DNA of 64,000 nucleotides. It comes from CAYWOS01 sp964459985. GTDB lineage: Bacteria > Bacillota > Clostridia > Christensenellales > Aristaeellaceae. The notes under the pieces are model-generated. The model saw only the letters and a program-made list of their open reading frames with translations, was not told the origin of the DNA and did not search any database. The stretch covers positions 1-64,000 of the forward strand of contig CAYWOS010000002.1 in the NCBI GenBank assembly GCA_964459985.1, written 5' to 3'. This document shows, one piece after another, positions 1 to 8,074 of this stretch (its first letter is position 1; every line of letters starts with the position of its first letter). A program made the position numbers and the translations under genes.

Positions 1-152
1 CGGCCGAGCATCTGCGCCGTCGGATCGCCGCATTTGAGCGCGACGTAGCCGTGCGCCACCTCATGCAGCGTCAGCGCGATCAGAATCGCCGGCGCGCTGT
101 ATAAAAAGGAAACGATCGTCGCCAACGGATCGTTCATCAGTTGTGTCAGCAT
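1..152 (-). CDS. Site-2 protease family (M50) membrane metalloprotease, N-terminal fragment
   Basis: Only the first 50 codons are in the window; the gene runs off the left edge. The translation starts MLTQLMNDPLATIVSF and continues into a hydrophobic stretch carrying LHEVAHG, the HExxH zinc-binding motif of the M50 site-2 protease family, placed very early as in short Firmicutes Rip/SpoIVFB-like proteins. An intramembrane or membrane-embedded peptidase is expected; the substrate is unknown. The ATG at 152 is chosen because a GGGAGG ribosome site lies just upstream on the minus strand. A sigma-A-like promoter at 188-216 would drive it. The missing C-terminal part would hold the third metal ligand. 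Confidence 0.85.
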   Translation of the reverse strand, partial: MLTQLMNDPLATIVSFLYSAPAILIALTLHEVAHGYVALKCGDPTAQMLG

Positions 153-187
153 GTCCCGCGCCTCCCTTCTCCCCGCAAACAGCGTCT

Positions 188-216
188 ATTATACAGGAAA
201 GGCGGCGGTTTGACAA
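188..216 (-). promoter_or_regulatory. Sigma-A promoter of the site-2 protease gene
   Basis: On the minus strand TTGTCA (211-216) and TATAAT (188-193) are separated by 17 bases. The -35 box abuts the stop codon of the DUF2087 gene, so the protease gene can be transcribed independently. Confidence 0.7.
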
Positions 217-531
217 TCACTTGATCGCCGCGATCAGCGTTTCCATGTCGGGTTGTTCGCCGTTGAGCCAATAGGCGCTGCCGTCGCGTTCGCGCGCCAT
301 AAAACGGTAATCGCACAGATCGCGGCGCAGCGTCGATACGTCCCCGAACAGATGCCAGCGGTTGATCGTGCCGTTTACGTCGCTTTCCGAGTACGTTTCG
401 CCCGGCGCAAACTTGGTTGCGAGATAGCCGAGCGCGTACAGCTTCATCTTCACTTTCGCGGGATAAAGCTTGAGCCTTCCCTCGCCGTCGAGGAAGTTGC
501 GCAGAACGGTTTTCAATTCATCGGGCGTCAT
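217..531 (-). CDS. DUF2087 domain protein
   Basis: A 104-residue protein starting MTPDELKTVLRNF. The body matches the DUF2087 pattern: a basic LYPAKVKMKLYALGYLA segment, then FAPGETYSESDVN, a WHLFGDVSTLRRDLCDY core and a YWL ending. The family is a small winged-helix-like domain, often fused to or found beside transcriptional regulators; a nucleic-acid-binding role is plausible but unproven. The frame is open 18 codons further upstream, but the ATG at 531 has an AAAGGAAG ribosome site at the right distance and begins the conserved domain. The gene lies downstream of the two tRNA-Met genes and could be read from their promoter. Confidence 0.8.
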   Translation of the reverse strand: MTPDELKTVLRNFLDGEGRLKLYPAKVKMKLYALGYLATKFAPGETYSESDVNGTINRWHLFGDVSTLRRDLCDYRFMARERDGSAYWLNGEQPDMETLIAAIK

Positions 532-616
532 GATGCTTCCTTTCCGTCCGTCGCGGCGGACGTCGGGCGCGTTTGAACGCGTCATAAAAACAAAACCGCC
601 GGTGATCCGACGGTGC

Positions 617-693
617 TGGTGGCTCCGATCTGATTCGAACAGATGACACTCCGGGTATGAACCGAATGCTCTAGCCAGCTGAGCTACGGAGCC
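617..693 (-). tRNA. tRNA-Met (CAU), elongator type
   Basis: The minus strand reads GGCTCCGTAGCTCAG at the 5' end, with anticodon loop TTCATAC (anticodon CAT), a TTCGAAT T-loop and an encoded CCA at 617-619. The acceptor stem GGCTCCG pairs fully with CGGAGCC. The G1-C72 pair and the absence of three G-C pairs in the anticodon stem argue for elongator Met rather than initiator. Confidence 0.92.
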
Positions 694-697
694 GAAA

Positions 698-774
<77 letters not shown>

Positions 775-804
775 TCATTCGCGCCGGAAAGCGGCGCAGT
801 CGTT

Positions 805-833
805 ATCATACAACATCCCTCCCCGTTTGTCAA
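805..833 (-). promoter_or_regulatory. Sigma-A promoter of the tRNA-Met pair
   Basis: On the minus strand TTGACA (828-833) and TATGAT (805-810) are spaced by 17 bases, about 31 bases upstream of the mature initiator tRNA 5' end. It probably also feeds the downstream DUF2087 gene. Confidence 0.75.
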
Positions 834-947
834 CCGTTTTTTTGAGATTATCGTCCTATTTTTCGTCCGCGCGGCGGCGCGGAACGAACGGCTTGCGCGG
901 CGGACGCGCCGCGTTTTGACAGAATACACAAAAACCGCCGTTATTGT

Positions 948-977
948 TTGACAGGGGCAAGACCGAAGTGGTATAAT
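948..977 (+). promoter_or_regulatory. Consensus sigma-A promoter of the starch/maltodextrin operon
   Basis: TTGACA at 948-953 and TATAAT at 972-977, spacer 18 bases. Transcription would start near 984, only about 25 bases before the first gene. No obvious CRE or LacI-type operator overlaps it. Another TTGACA lies at 915-920 without an equally good -10 box. Confidence 0.85.
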
Positions 978-1008
978 ATCCCCACGGAAAGGCGGGTGCC
1001 GCACAAGC

Positions 1009-2703
1009 TTGAAGAACTGCGATCTGTTCCATTTATCGCACGGTCCGGACTGCGCCGAGACGGCCGAGGGGACGTACGGGATTCGTCTGCGCGCGTCGCG
1101 GGGCGTCTGCGCCGGGGTATGTCTTGTGCATACGTTTGACAAATATCGCCTGGATCTCGCGCTTTTGCGCGTCGACATGCCGCTTGTGATGCGCGACGGC
1201 GAGTTTGACTACTACGCGGTCACGATTTCCGGCAAGCCGTCCCGCCTTGCGTATATCTTCGAGATTACCGACGCGCGGGGCGTCGTCTGGTATTTCAGCG
1301 AGGAGGGCGTCAGCCGGACGTACGATTGGCGCTACGCCTATTTTTCGCATTTCCAATATCCCGCCGCGTACGCCTGCGACCGGCATACGGCGCCCGAATG
1401 GGTCAAAAACGCCGTCGTGTATCAGATATTCCCCGAACGCTTTTTCAACGGCACGGGCGACAAACCGTATATCACCGCCGGGTGGCGCGACGAGCCGACG
1501 CCCAAGGCGTTTTACGGCGGCGATCTGGAGGGAATCCGGCAAAAACTCGGGTATCTTCAGGATCTGGGCGTCACCTGCTTGTACCTCACGCCCGTTCATC
1601 CCTCGATCAGCAATCACAAGTATGACGTGATTGATTATTACGACGTCGACGCCATGTTCGGCGGCCGGGACGCTTTCGAGGCGCTGATGCGCGACTGCCG
1701 CGCGCGCGGGATGCGCGTGATGCTCGACGGCGTGTTCAACCATTGCTCCGACCGCTGCCCGCTGTTCGAGGACGTCAGGAAGCGCGGCCGGAAATCGCCG
1801 TATTTCGACTGGTTCTTCATCGACGGCGATTTCCCCGACGCGGACAAGCGCAACTACCAGACCTTCGCCTCGGTGGAATACATGCCGCGCCTCAACACCG
1901 GCCATCCCGAGGTCATCGAATACTTCTGCGAGGTCGGCGCGTACTGGATCAGGGAGTTCGGCGTGAGCGGGTGGCGGCTCGACGTATGCGACGAATTGAG
2001 CGACGAATTCCTTCGCGCCTTCCGAAAGGCGGTCAAGGCGGCGGACAGGGACGCCGTGGTCATCGGCGAGGTCTGGCACGAGAGCGTGCACTGGCTGCGC
2101 GGCGACATGCTCGACGGCGTGATGAACTACGGCCTGACCAAAGCGTGCCTTGATTATCTCGCGTTCGGGACGATCGACGCCGCCGCCTTCCGCGACAGGC
2201 TGTGCCGCCTCATCTGGCGCAATTCCTTCACCGCCGACGACATGATGCTCAATCTTCTGGGCAGCCACGACACCGACCGCTTGATGAGCCGCGTCGGGGG
2301 CGATGTGAATCGCTTCGAAATGGCGTACGCCGCCGCCTTTTTCCTGCCCGGAATGCCCTGCGTGTACTACGGCGACGAGGCGGGCCTGACGGGCGGGTAC
2401 GATCCCGGCTGCCGCGCGGGGTTCCCGTGGGACACGTATTTGACGCATTCGCGGCCGAGCGCGGCGATCAGGGCGCTTGCCGCGCTGAAAAAGGAAAGCG
2501 ATTTCGCGCGCGCGGCGTTCTCCGTCGACGTGCAAAACGGCGCGCCGCGCCTGTTCCGCCGGGGCGAGAACGCCACGTACTGCCTGCTGCTCAATCCCTC
2601 GAAACGCGCGAAAACGGTCGATTGTCCGGGCGGAGCGCGCCTGCTCGCGCCCGACAGCTATCAAATCGTCAAAACTCCCCATGAAAGGAAGGATAACCCA
2701 TGA
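1009..2703 (+). CDS. Cytosolic GH13 neopullulanase/cyclomaltodextrinase-like glycosidase
   Basis: 564 residues with no signal peptide, so it should hydrolyse imported maltodextrins in the cytosol. Residues 1-128 resemble a CBM34-type N-domain; the catalytic (beta/alpha)8 barrel starts at PEWVKNAVVYQIFPERF (129 on), the usual GH13_20 junction. The conserved GH13 regions are present: DGVFNH at 240-245, GWRLDV with nucleophile Asp325, GEVWH with acid/base Glu354, and SHD at 419-421. A C-terminal beta domain closes the protein. The start is a TTG at 1009; GGAAAGG at 986-992 is rather far away, so the exact start is uncertain, although few in-frame alternatives exist. The stop overlaps the next ATG (ATGA), coupling translation to the binding protein gene. 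Confidence 0.9.
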   Translation: MKNCDLFHLSHGPDCAETAEGTYGIRLRASRGVCAGVCLVHTFDKYRLDLALLRVDMPLVMRDGEFDYYAVTISGKPSRLAYIFEITDARGVVWYFSEEGVSRTYDWRYAYFSHFQYPAAYACDRHTAPEWVKNAVVYQIFPERFFNGTGDKPYITAGWRDEPTPKAFYGGDLEGIRQKLGYLQDLGVTCLYLTPVHPSISNHKYDVIDYYDVDAMFGGRDAFEALMRDCRARGMRVMLDGVFNHCSDRCPLFEDVRKRGRKSPYFDWFFIDGDFPDADKRNYQTFASVEYMPRLNTGHPEVIEYFCEVGAYWIREFGVSGWRLDVCDELSDEFLRAFRKAVKAADRDAVVIGEVWHESVHWLRGDMLDGVMNYGLTKACLDYLAFGTIDAAAFRDRLCRLIWRNSFTADDMMLNLLGSHDTDRLMSRVGGDVNRFEMAYAAAFFLPGMPCVYYGDEAGLTGGYDPGCRAGFPWDTYLTHSRPSAAIRALAALKKESDFARAAFSVDVQNGAPRLFRRGENATYCLLLNPSKRAKTVDCPGGARLLAPDSYQIVKTPHERKDNP

Positions 2704-4175
2704 AAAAACTCGTATCGCTCGCGCTTACCCTCGCCTTGTTTCTCTCGCTTTGCGCGCTGCCCGCGCGCGCCGAGAAAGGCCCGATGTACGACGCCGTGAT
2801 GGCGCGCTTTACGGGCGAGCTCGAGCAGGGCGCCGTCGTCAAGGTGCTGGAGAACAACACCGCCATCGAGCTTGGCTATGTCAAGGAACTCATCGAAGCC
2901 TTCAACGCCGCCTACGCCGACAAGGGTGTGAGCGCCGTCATCATGGATACCGATCAGTACGCCGATCTGGCGTCCGACGGCCCTTACGGCTACGGCCCGG
3001 ACGTGTGGTATCAGGCGAACGATATCCTGATGAAGTACGCCACCAAGCAGCATCTGCTGCCCCTGCCGGTGTACGATATGGAGTGCTATGACAAGATCCC
3101 GCAGAACGCGTGGGACGCCTACGCCGTCGATATGAACGGCGAAGCCTTCTACTGCGGCATTCCCGTCAATGTGCAGGCGGGCATGATGTACTACATCGAA
3201 AGCATGCTGCCGGCCGACTGGGAGCAGAACTGGGACGTCAACGGCAACAAAACCCCCGATTTCTTTGAGAGCTACACCGCGCTGTACCGCTTCAGCGAAG
3301 AGCGCCAGCGCGTGCCGGGCGGCGAGACGGAGTACGGCTATCTGGACGATCTGGTGGACACCTATTTCTCCTCGGGCTATCTGTTCAGCTTCGGCGGCTA
3401 CGTGTTCGGCAATCATGATACCGACGCCAACGATATCGGCTTTGGCCGGGGCGACGCCGTCAAGGGCGCGTGGATGCTGCGCCAGTGGGCCGATCTGATG
3501 AACAACACCGAATGCCTTGACAAGGCGTTCGCCGCCGCCGCCTACGCGTACATGGCGAACGGCAAAATGCTCTGCACCGTGACGACGCCCGACGTGTACC
3601 GCATGTTCATCCGCGCCATGGTCAACACCGGCAAATGGACGGAAGAAACCGCCGTCGCCGATCTCAAGATGATCAACGTGCCGCGCCTGCCCGTATCGGG
3701 CGATCTGGCGGCGGACGACTGGAAAGAGACCGTCCTGAACCTCGACGCCATGACCAAGACCACGACCATGATGGGCGGCGTCAACGGCTACGGCGTATCG
3801 GCGTACACCAAATGTCCCAACGCCTCGCTCGCCTTCGTCGAGTTCGCCTGCTCCTATGAACAGATCATCGCGCGCAACAAAACGCTGGGCATCTCGCCCG
3901 CGCGCAGCGACGCCGCCGCCGAGATCGGCAAAAGTTATCCCACCGTGCAGATCATGTTTGACAACCTGAACGCCGGGTATGTCGACATCATGCCGGCGAT
4001 CACGCAGGTCGGCCAGATCTGGACGCCGAGTGAATCCTTCTTCGTCGATCTGGCGACCGACGCCTACCGCGCCGAGCGCGGCGAGACCGAATTGTACGAT
4101 ACGCCCGAAAAGATTCAGGCGGGGCTTGATAAAATGGTCAAGCAGATTTACGACGCGATCTACACGCTGCAATGA
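2700..4175 (+). CDS. ABC transporter solute-binding protein, maltodextrin-type
   Basis: 491 residues. It has a cleavable signal peptide ending LPARA-E. The single cysteine near it (LSLC) lacks a small residue at -1, so this is not a convincing lipobox. The mature protein has the family-1 solute-binding layout (VVKVLENNTAIELGYVKELIEAF near the N-terminus, later tryptophan-rich segments). Position between a maltodextrin glycosidase and MalFG-like permeases points to malto-oligosaccharide binding; that specificity is inferred from context only. It is followed after 39 bases by the first permease gene, with no strong hairpin between them, unlike the other importer operons here. Confidence 0.88.
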   Translation: MKKLVSLALTLALFLSLCALPARAEKGPMYDAVMARFTGELEQGAVVKVLENNTAIELGYVKELIEAFNAAYADKGVSAVIMDTDQYADLASDGPYGYGPDVWYQANDILMKYATKQHLLPLPVYDMECYDKIPQNAWDAYAVDMNGEAFYCGIPVNVQAGMMYYIESMLPADWEQNWDVNGNKTPDFFESYTALYRFSEERQRVPGGETEYGYLDDLVDTYFSSGYLFSFGGYVFGNHDTDANDIGFGRGDAVKGAWMLRQWADLMNNTECLDKAFAAAAYAYMANGKMLCTVTTPDVYRMFIRAMVNTGKWTEETAVADLKMINVPRLPVSGDLAADDWKETVLNLDAMTKTTTMMGGVNGYGVSAYTKCPNASLAFVEFACSYEQIIARNKTLGISPARSDAAAEIGKSYPTVQIMFDNLNAGYVDIMPAITQVGQIWTPSESFFVDLATDAYRAERGETELYDTPEKIQAGLDKMVKQIYDAIYTLQ

Positions 4176-4214
4176 GCCGGCCGTTTCCGATGACGCGAAA
4201 GGAGATGGCGCCGA

Positions 4215-5543
4215 TTGACTTCGCTTCCCGCGCGGTTCAGTAACCCGCTGCGCGCGCCGTGGCGCGTGAAATGCTCCATGCTGCTCATGGGGCTGGGGCA
4301 GCTCCTCTACGGGCAGATCGTCAAGGGGCTGTTCTTCCTCGCGGCCGAGGCCGCGCTCCTGTACTACTTCATCACCAAGGGCTTCAGCGATTTGATCGGC
4401 TTTTTCACCCTCGGCACCAAACAGGAAAACCTCTGGCTGGGCATCAAGGGCGACAACTCGATGACCATGCTGATCCTTGGCATCTTCGCCATCGCCATGC
4501 TGGGGCTGCTTGTGCTCATGTATATCGTCAACGTCCGCGACGCGGCCTCGACGGCGGGCGACGTGCGCGCGGGCAGGGGCGTCAAGCACATCGGGCGCAC
4601 GATCGATTCGCTGACCGACGGCAAGTTTCACCTGACGGCGCTCTCGCTGCCGATGGTCGGCGTTCTGATCTTTTCTGTGCTGCCCATCGTGTTCATGATC
4701 CTGCTCGCGTTCACCGATTTGAGCGGCGACGAAAGGATGTACCCGGCGCTGGGCAACTGGTCCTTCTTCGCGTGGCAAAAGCTGCTCTCGGTCGGCGAAT
4801 TGAGCGCCACGTTCGTCAAGATCCTGCGCTGGAACATTCTCTGGGCGGTGCTCGCCACGTGCATCAACTTCTTCGGCGGGCTGGCGCTGGCGCTGCTGCT
4901 CAACAAGAAAAACGTGATCGGCAAGCGGATCTGGCGCGGCTTTCCCATCCTCGCCTACGCCATTCCCGGCTTCATCAGCATGGTGGGCTTCAAATTCATG
5001 TTCTCGCAGTCCGGGCCGATCAATACCATGCTGACCGATGCCGGCAGGGACGCGATCTTCTTCCTGACCAACGACGCCTCGGCGAAGTGGTGGGCGCGCG
5101 GCATCGGCCTGTTCGTCAACGCGTGGATTTCCGTTCCCTCCGTCATGCTGATGGCGACGGGCATTCTGGGCAACCTCAACCCCGATCTCTACGAGGCCGC
5201 CGACATCGACGGCGCTACGGGGCTGCAAAAGTTTGTCCGGATCACGCTGCCTTTCGTGGTCTTCTCGCTGACGCCCGTGCTGATCTCGATGTTCGTGGGC
5301 AGCTTCAACAATTTCGGCATCTTCTTCTTCATGCGGTCGGGCGTCTATTCGCTGTACGGCGATTACTTCCTCGCCTCGGACACCGATCTGCTCATCAACT
5401 GGCTGTACAACCTGTCGGTCAGCAACAACTACTATTCCATCGGCGCGGCGATCAGCCTCGTCATCTTCCTGATCACGGGCACGCTTTCTCTATGCGTGTA
5501 CGTGCGCACGGCGGCGTATAAGCAGGAGGACACGTTCCAATGA
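4215..5543 (+). CDS. MalF-type sugar ABC transporter permease
   Basis: 442 residues. The N-terminal part has a short hydrophobic module (MGLGQLLYGQIVKGLFFLA) and extra membrane segments common in Firmicutes MalF proteins. The binding-protein-dependent permease domain follows (about residues 190-430), with the cytoplasmic coupling-helix motif EAADIDGATGLQKFVRITLP that docks on the ATPase. The start is TTG at 4215 with AAAGGAG about ten bases upstream. The TGA overlaps the ATG of the next permease. It pairs with the following MalG-type subunit to form the channel for the upstream binding protein. No ATPase is encoded in this operon. Confidence 0.92.
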   Translation: MTSLPARFSNPLRAPWRVKCSMLLMGLGQLLYGQIVKGLFFLAAEAALLYYFITKGFSDLIGFFTLGTKQENLWLGIKGDNSMTMLILGIFAIAMLGLLVLMYIVNVRDAASTAGDVRAGRGVKHIGRTIDSLTDGKFHLTALSLPMVGVLIFSVLPIVFMILLAFTDLSGDERMYPALGNWSFFAWQKLLSVGELSATFVKILRWNILWAVLATCINFFGGLALALLLNKKNVIGKRIWRGFPILAYAIPGFISMVGFKFMFSQSGPINTMLTDAGRDAIFFLTNDASAKWWARGIGLFVNAWISVPSVMLMATGILGNLNPDLYEAADIDGATGLQKFVRITLPFVVFSLTPVLISMFVGSFNNFGIFFFMRSGVYSLYGDYFLASDTDLLINWLYNLSVSNNYYSIGAAISLVIFLITGTLSLCVYVRTAAYKQEDTFQ

Positions 5544-6541
5544 TAAAAAAGCTATACGCTCCCCGGTTTCTCCTGCTTTTGTGCGGCGCGGCGGTCTTCA
5601 TCGCGCTGTCGAATACGGTCGCCGCGCCCGCCTTTGTCGCGGACATCCTGCTGGGCGTCGGCGCGTGGCTGCTCGCGTGGGCGCTTCTGCATCTGATCCT
5701 TTGCGATCACGCCTTCCGCCGGTGGTTCGACAACGCGCACACCTATCTGGCGCTGATCGTCGTCTCGGCGATCTTCGTGTTCCCGTGCCTGTGGCTCATC
5801 CTGTCCAGCCTGTCGAAATCGGGCAGTCTGTATGATTTTAAAGGCTTCTTCCCGCCCGAGTACAGCCTGAACACCTTCGTCGCGCTCTTTACCGACGACG
5901 TGCAGGGGCTGTATCCGTACAAAACGTGGTTCCTCAACACGCTGTACGTCTCGGCGATGAGCTGCGTGCTGGGCACGATTCTGGTCGTGCTCACCGGCTA
6001 CGTCATGAGCCGCTTCCGCTTCAGGGGGCGCAACGGCGTCAAACAGCTGACGCTGCTGCTGGGCATGTTCCCGGGCTTTATGGGCATGACGGCGATCTAC
6101 ATCATCATGAACCAGCTCAAGCTCGTCAACCAGCTCGAGGCGCTCATCTTCCTCTACGCCGGCACGGCGCCGATGGGGTATCTGGTGCAGAAGGGATACT
6201 TCGACTCGATCCCGTACACCATTCACGAGGCGGCGCGCATCGACGGCGCGAGCAACCTGAAAATCTTCACCAAAATCACGCTCCCCCTGTCCAAACCCAT
6301 CATCGTGTACACGGCGCTGATGCAGTTTGCGTGGCCGTGGAGCGACGTGCTGCTGCCCAAACTGCTGCTCAAGAACCGCGCCAACTGGACGGTCGCCGTG
6401 GGGCTGTTCTCGATGGACGAAACCTACTTCGCGCGGTTTGCCGCCGGCAGCGTGTTCATCGCCGTGCCCATTGTCATTTTGTACTTCTGTCTTGTCAAAT
6501 ACATTGTCGGCGGGCTGACCGCCGGCGCGGTGAAAGGATAA
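5540..6541 (+). CDS. MalG-type sugar ABC transporter permease
   Basis: 333 residues and about seven to eight membrane segments, including an extra N-terminal pair before the usual MalG core. The coupling motif EAARIDGASNLKIFTKITLP is intact, and the protein ends LTAGAVKG, the common C-terminal signature of carbohydrate permeases. The ATG overlaps the stop of the MalF-type gene (ATGA), so the two subunits are translationally coupled. Downstream, three bases separate it from the secreted amylase gene. Confidence 0.93.
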   Translation: MIKKLYAPRFLLLLCGAAVFIALSNTVAAPAFVADILLGVGAWLLAWALLHLILCDHAFRRWFDNAHTYLALIVVSAIFVFPCLWLILSSLSKSGSLYDFKGFFPPEYSLNTFVALFTDDVQGLYPYKTWFLNTLYVSAMSCVLGTILVVLTGYVMSRFRFRGRNGVKQLTLLLGMFPGFMGMTAIYIIMNQLKLVNQLEALIFLYAGTAPMGYLVQKGYFDSIPYTIHEAARIDGASNLKIFTKITLPLSKPIIVYTALMQFAWPWSDVLLPKLLLKNRANWTVAVGLFSMDETYFARFAAGSVFIAVPIVILYFCLVKYIVGGLTAGAVKG

Positions 6542-6544
6542 CGA

Positions 6545-8029
6545 ATGAGGAAACCGATCTGCCTGCTGCTCGCGCTGTGTCTGGCGCTTGCCTGCGCGCC
6601 GGCGTTCGCCGACGACCGCGCGCACATGACCGACAACTGGTACGAAATCTTCGTGCGCTCCTTCCGCGACAGCGACGGCGACCGCGTGGGGGATTTCGCC
6701 GGGATCACCGAACGGCTTGATTATCTCGCCGATCTCGGTATCGGCGGCCTCTGGCTGATGCCGATTCATCCATCGCCCAGCTATCACGGCTACGACGTGA
6801 CCGATTACCGCGCCGTCAATCCCGAGTACGGCACGATGCAGGATTTTGAGGACATGCTCCGCGAGGCGCACGCGCGCGGTATCCGCGTCATCATCGATCT
6901 GGTGGTCAACCATACGAGCAACGAGCATCCGTGGTTTCAAAGCGCGCGCTTTGAGGAAAACAGCCCCTACCGCGCGTGGTACAACTGGTCGGACACGCAG
7001 AAATCGGGCTACAACAAGGGCGGCGACGCCTATTACGAGAGCCGCTTCGTATCGTCGATGCCCGATCTCAACCTTGACAACCCCGACGTGCTTGCCGAAA
7101 TGGAAAGCATCATGGCGTTCTGGCTTGACAAGGGCGTGGACGGCTTCCGCCTCGACGCCGTGACGAGCTACTACACCGGCAGCGTTGAAAAGAACGTCGG
7201 CTTTCTGCGCTGTCTGTCCGAAACGGCGAAGAAGATCAAACCCGACTGCTTCATCGTGGGCGAGGCGTGGGACAGCCTGTACGTCATCGACGAGTACTAC
7301 GAAAGCGGTCTGGACAGCTTTTTCCTGTTCCCCGTATCGCAGCAGGGCGGCTACATCGCCAAGATCATCCGGGAAGCCGACAAGAAGGGCTTGAGCCTCG
7401 GCAACGCGATCACGCTGACGGACGAATACCTCGGCGACGAATTGCTGTCGCCCTTTCTTGGCAATCACGATACCGCGCGCATCGCCAATGTCATGGGCTA
7501 TCGGACGGCGACCGATCTCAAAATGGCGATGGGCCTGCTCTCGATCATGAGCGGCAGCCTGTTCGTCTACTACGGCGACGAAATCGGCATGATCGGCACG
7601 GGCAACGATCCCAACAAGCGCATCGGCTTTTTCTGGGATCAAAAGGCGACCATCACGCGCGTGCCCGAGGGCGCGACGGCGGCGGACTACCCCTTCGGCT
7701 CGCTCGAATCGCAGAAGGAGAATCCGCTTTCGATCTATCGTTACTACAAAACGGCGCTCAACCTGCGCCGGGACAATCCCGCCATCGCGCGCGGCGCGAA
7801 CGCCGTGATCGCGCAGGACGATCCGCTTGTTTGCCTGATTGAGAAAACCTACGGCGAGGATCAACTGCTGATCGCCGTCAATCTCTCGATCGACGACAAA
7901 ACGATCGCGCTGCCCGAGAGCGCGCGCGGGTATCAAGCGATCGCCGGCGAAATCGAAATCTGGAGCGAGGCCGCGCTGGACGGCGGCGCGCTCTTCCTGC
8001 CCGCCTACGGCATCGCCGTACTCCAATGA
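6545..8029 (+). CDS. Secreted GH13 alpha-amylase family glycosidase
   Basis: 494 residues. A signal peptide ends CAPAFA-DD, so the enzyme is exported; it has no sorting signal or S-layer domain and is probably released. GH13 regions are complete: DLVVNH 118-123, GFRLDA with nucleophile Asp204, GEAW with acid/base Glu240, and NHD at 307-309. The SYHGYDVTDY and YYGDEIGM segments resemble GH13_36/oligo-glucosidase-like amylases. It would cut starch or maltodextrins outside the cell to fragments for the importer in the same operon. It is the fifth gene of the operon, three bases after malG. A small palindromic hairpin (8031-8052) separates it from the next gene. Confidence 0.9.
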   Translation: MRKPICLLLALCLALACAPAFADDRAHMTDNWYEIFVRSFRDSDGDRVGDFAGITERLDYLADLGIGGLWLMPIHPSPSYHGYDVTDYRAVNPEYGTMQDFEDMLREAHARGIRVIIDLVVNHTSNEHPWFQSARFEENSPYRAWYNWSDTQKSGYNKGGDAYYESRFVSSMPDLNLDNPDVLAEMESIMAFWLDKGVDGFRLDAVTSYYTGSVEKNVGFLRCLSETAKKIKPDCFIVGEAWDSLYVIDEYYESGLDSFFLFPVSQQGGYIAKIIREADKKGLSLGNAITLTDEYLGDELLSPFLGNHDTARIANVMGYRTATDLKMAMGLLSIMSGSLFVYYGDEIGMIGTGNDPNKRIGFFWDQKATITRVPEGATAADYPFGSLESQKENPLSIYRYYKTALNLRRDNPAIARGANAVIAQDDPLVCLIEKTYGEDQLLIAVNLSIDDKTIALPESARGYQAIAGEIEIWSEAALDGGALFLPAYGIAVLQ

Positions 8030-8074
8030 TTCAAAGCCGGGTGGCTTCGAAATAAACAAACAGGAGGGTATCCC

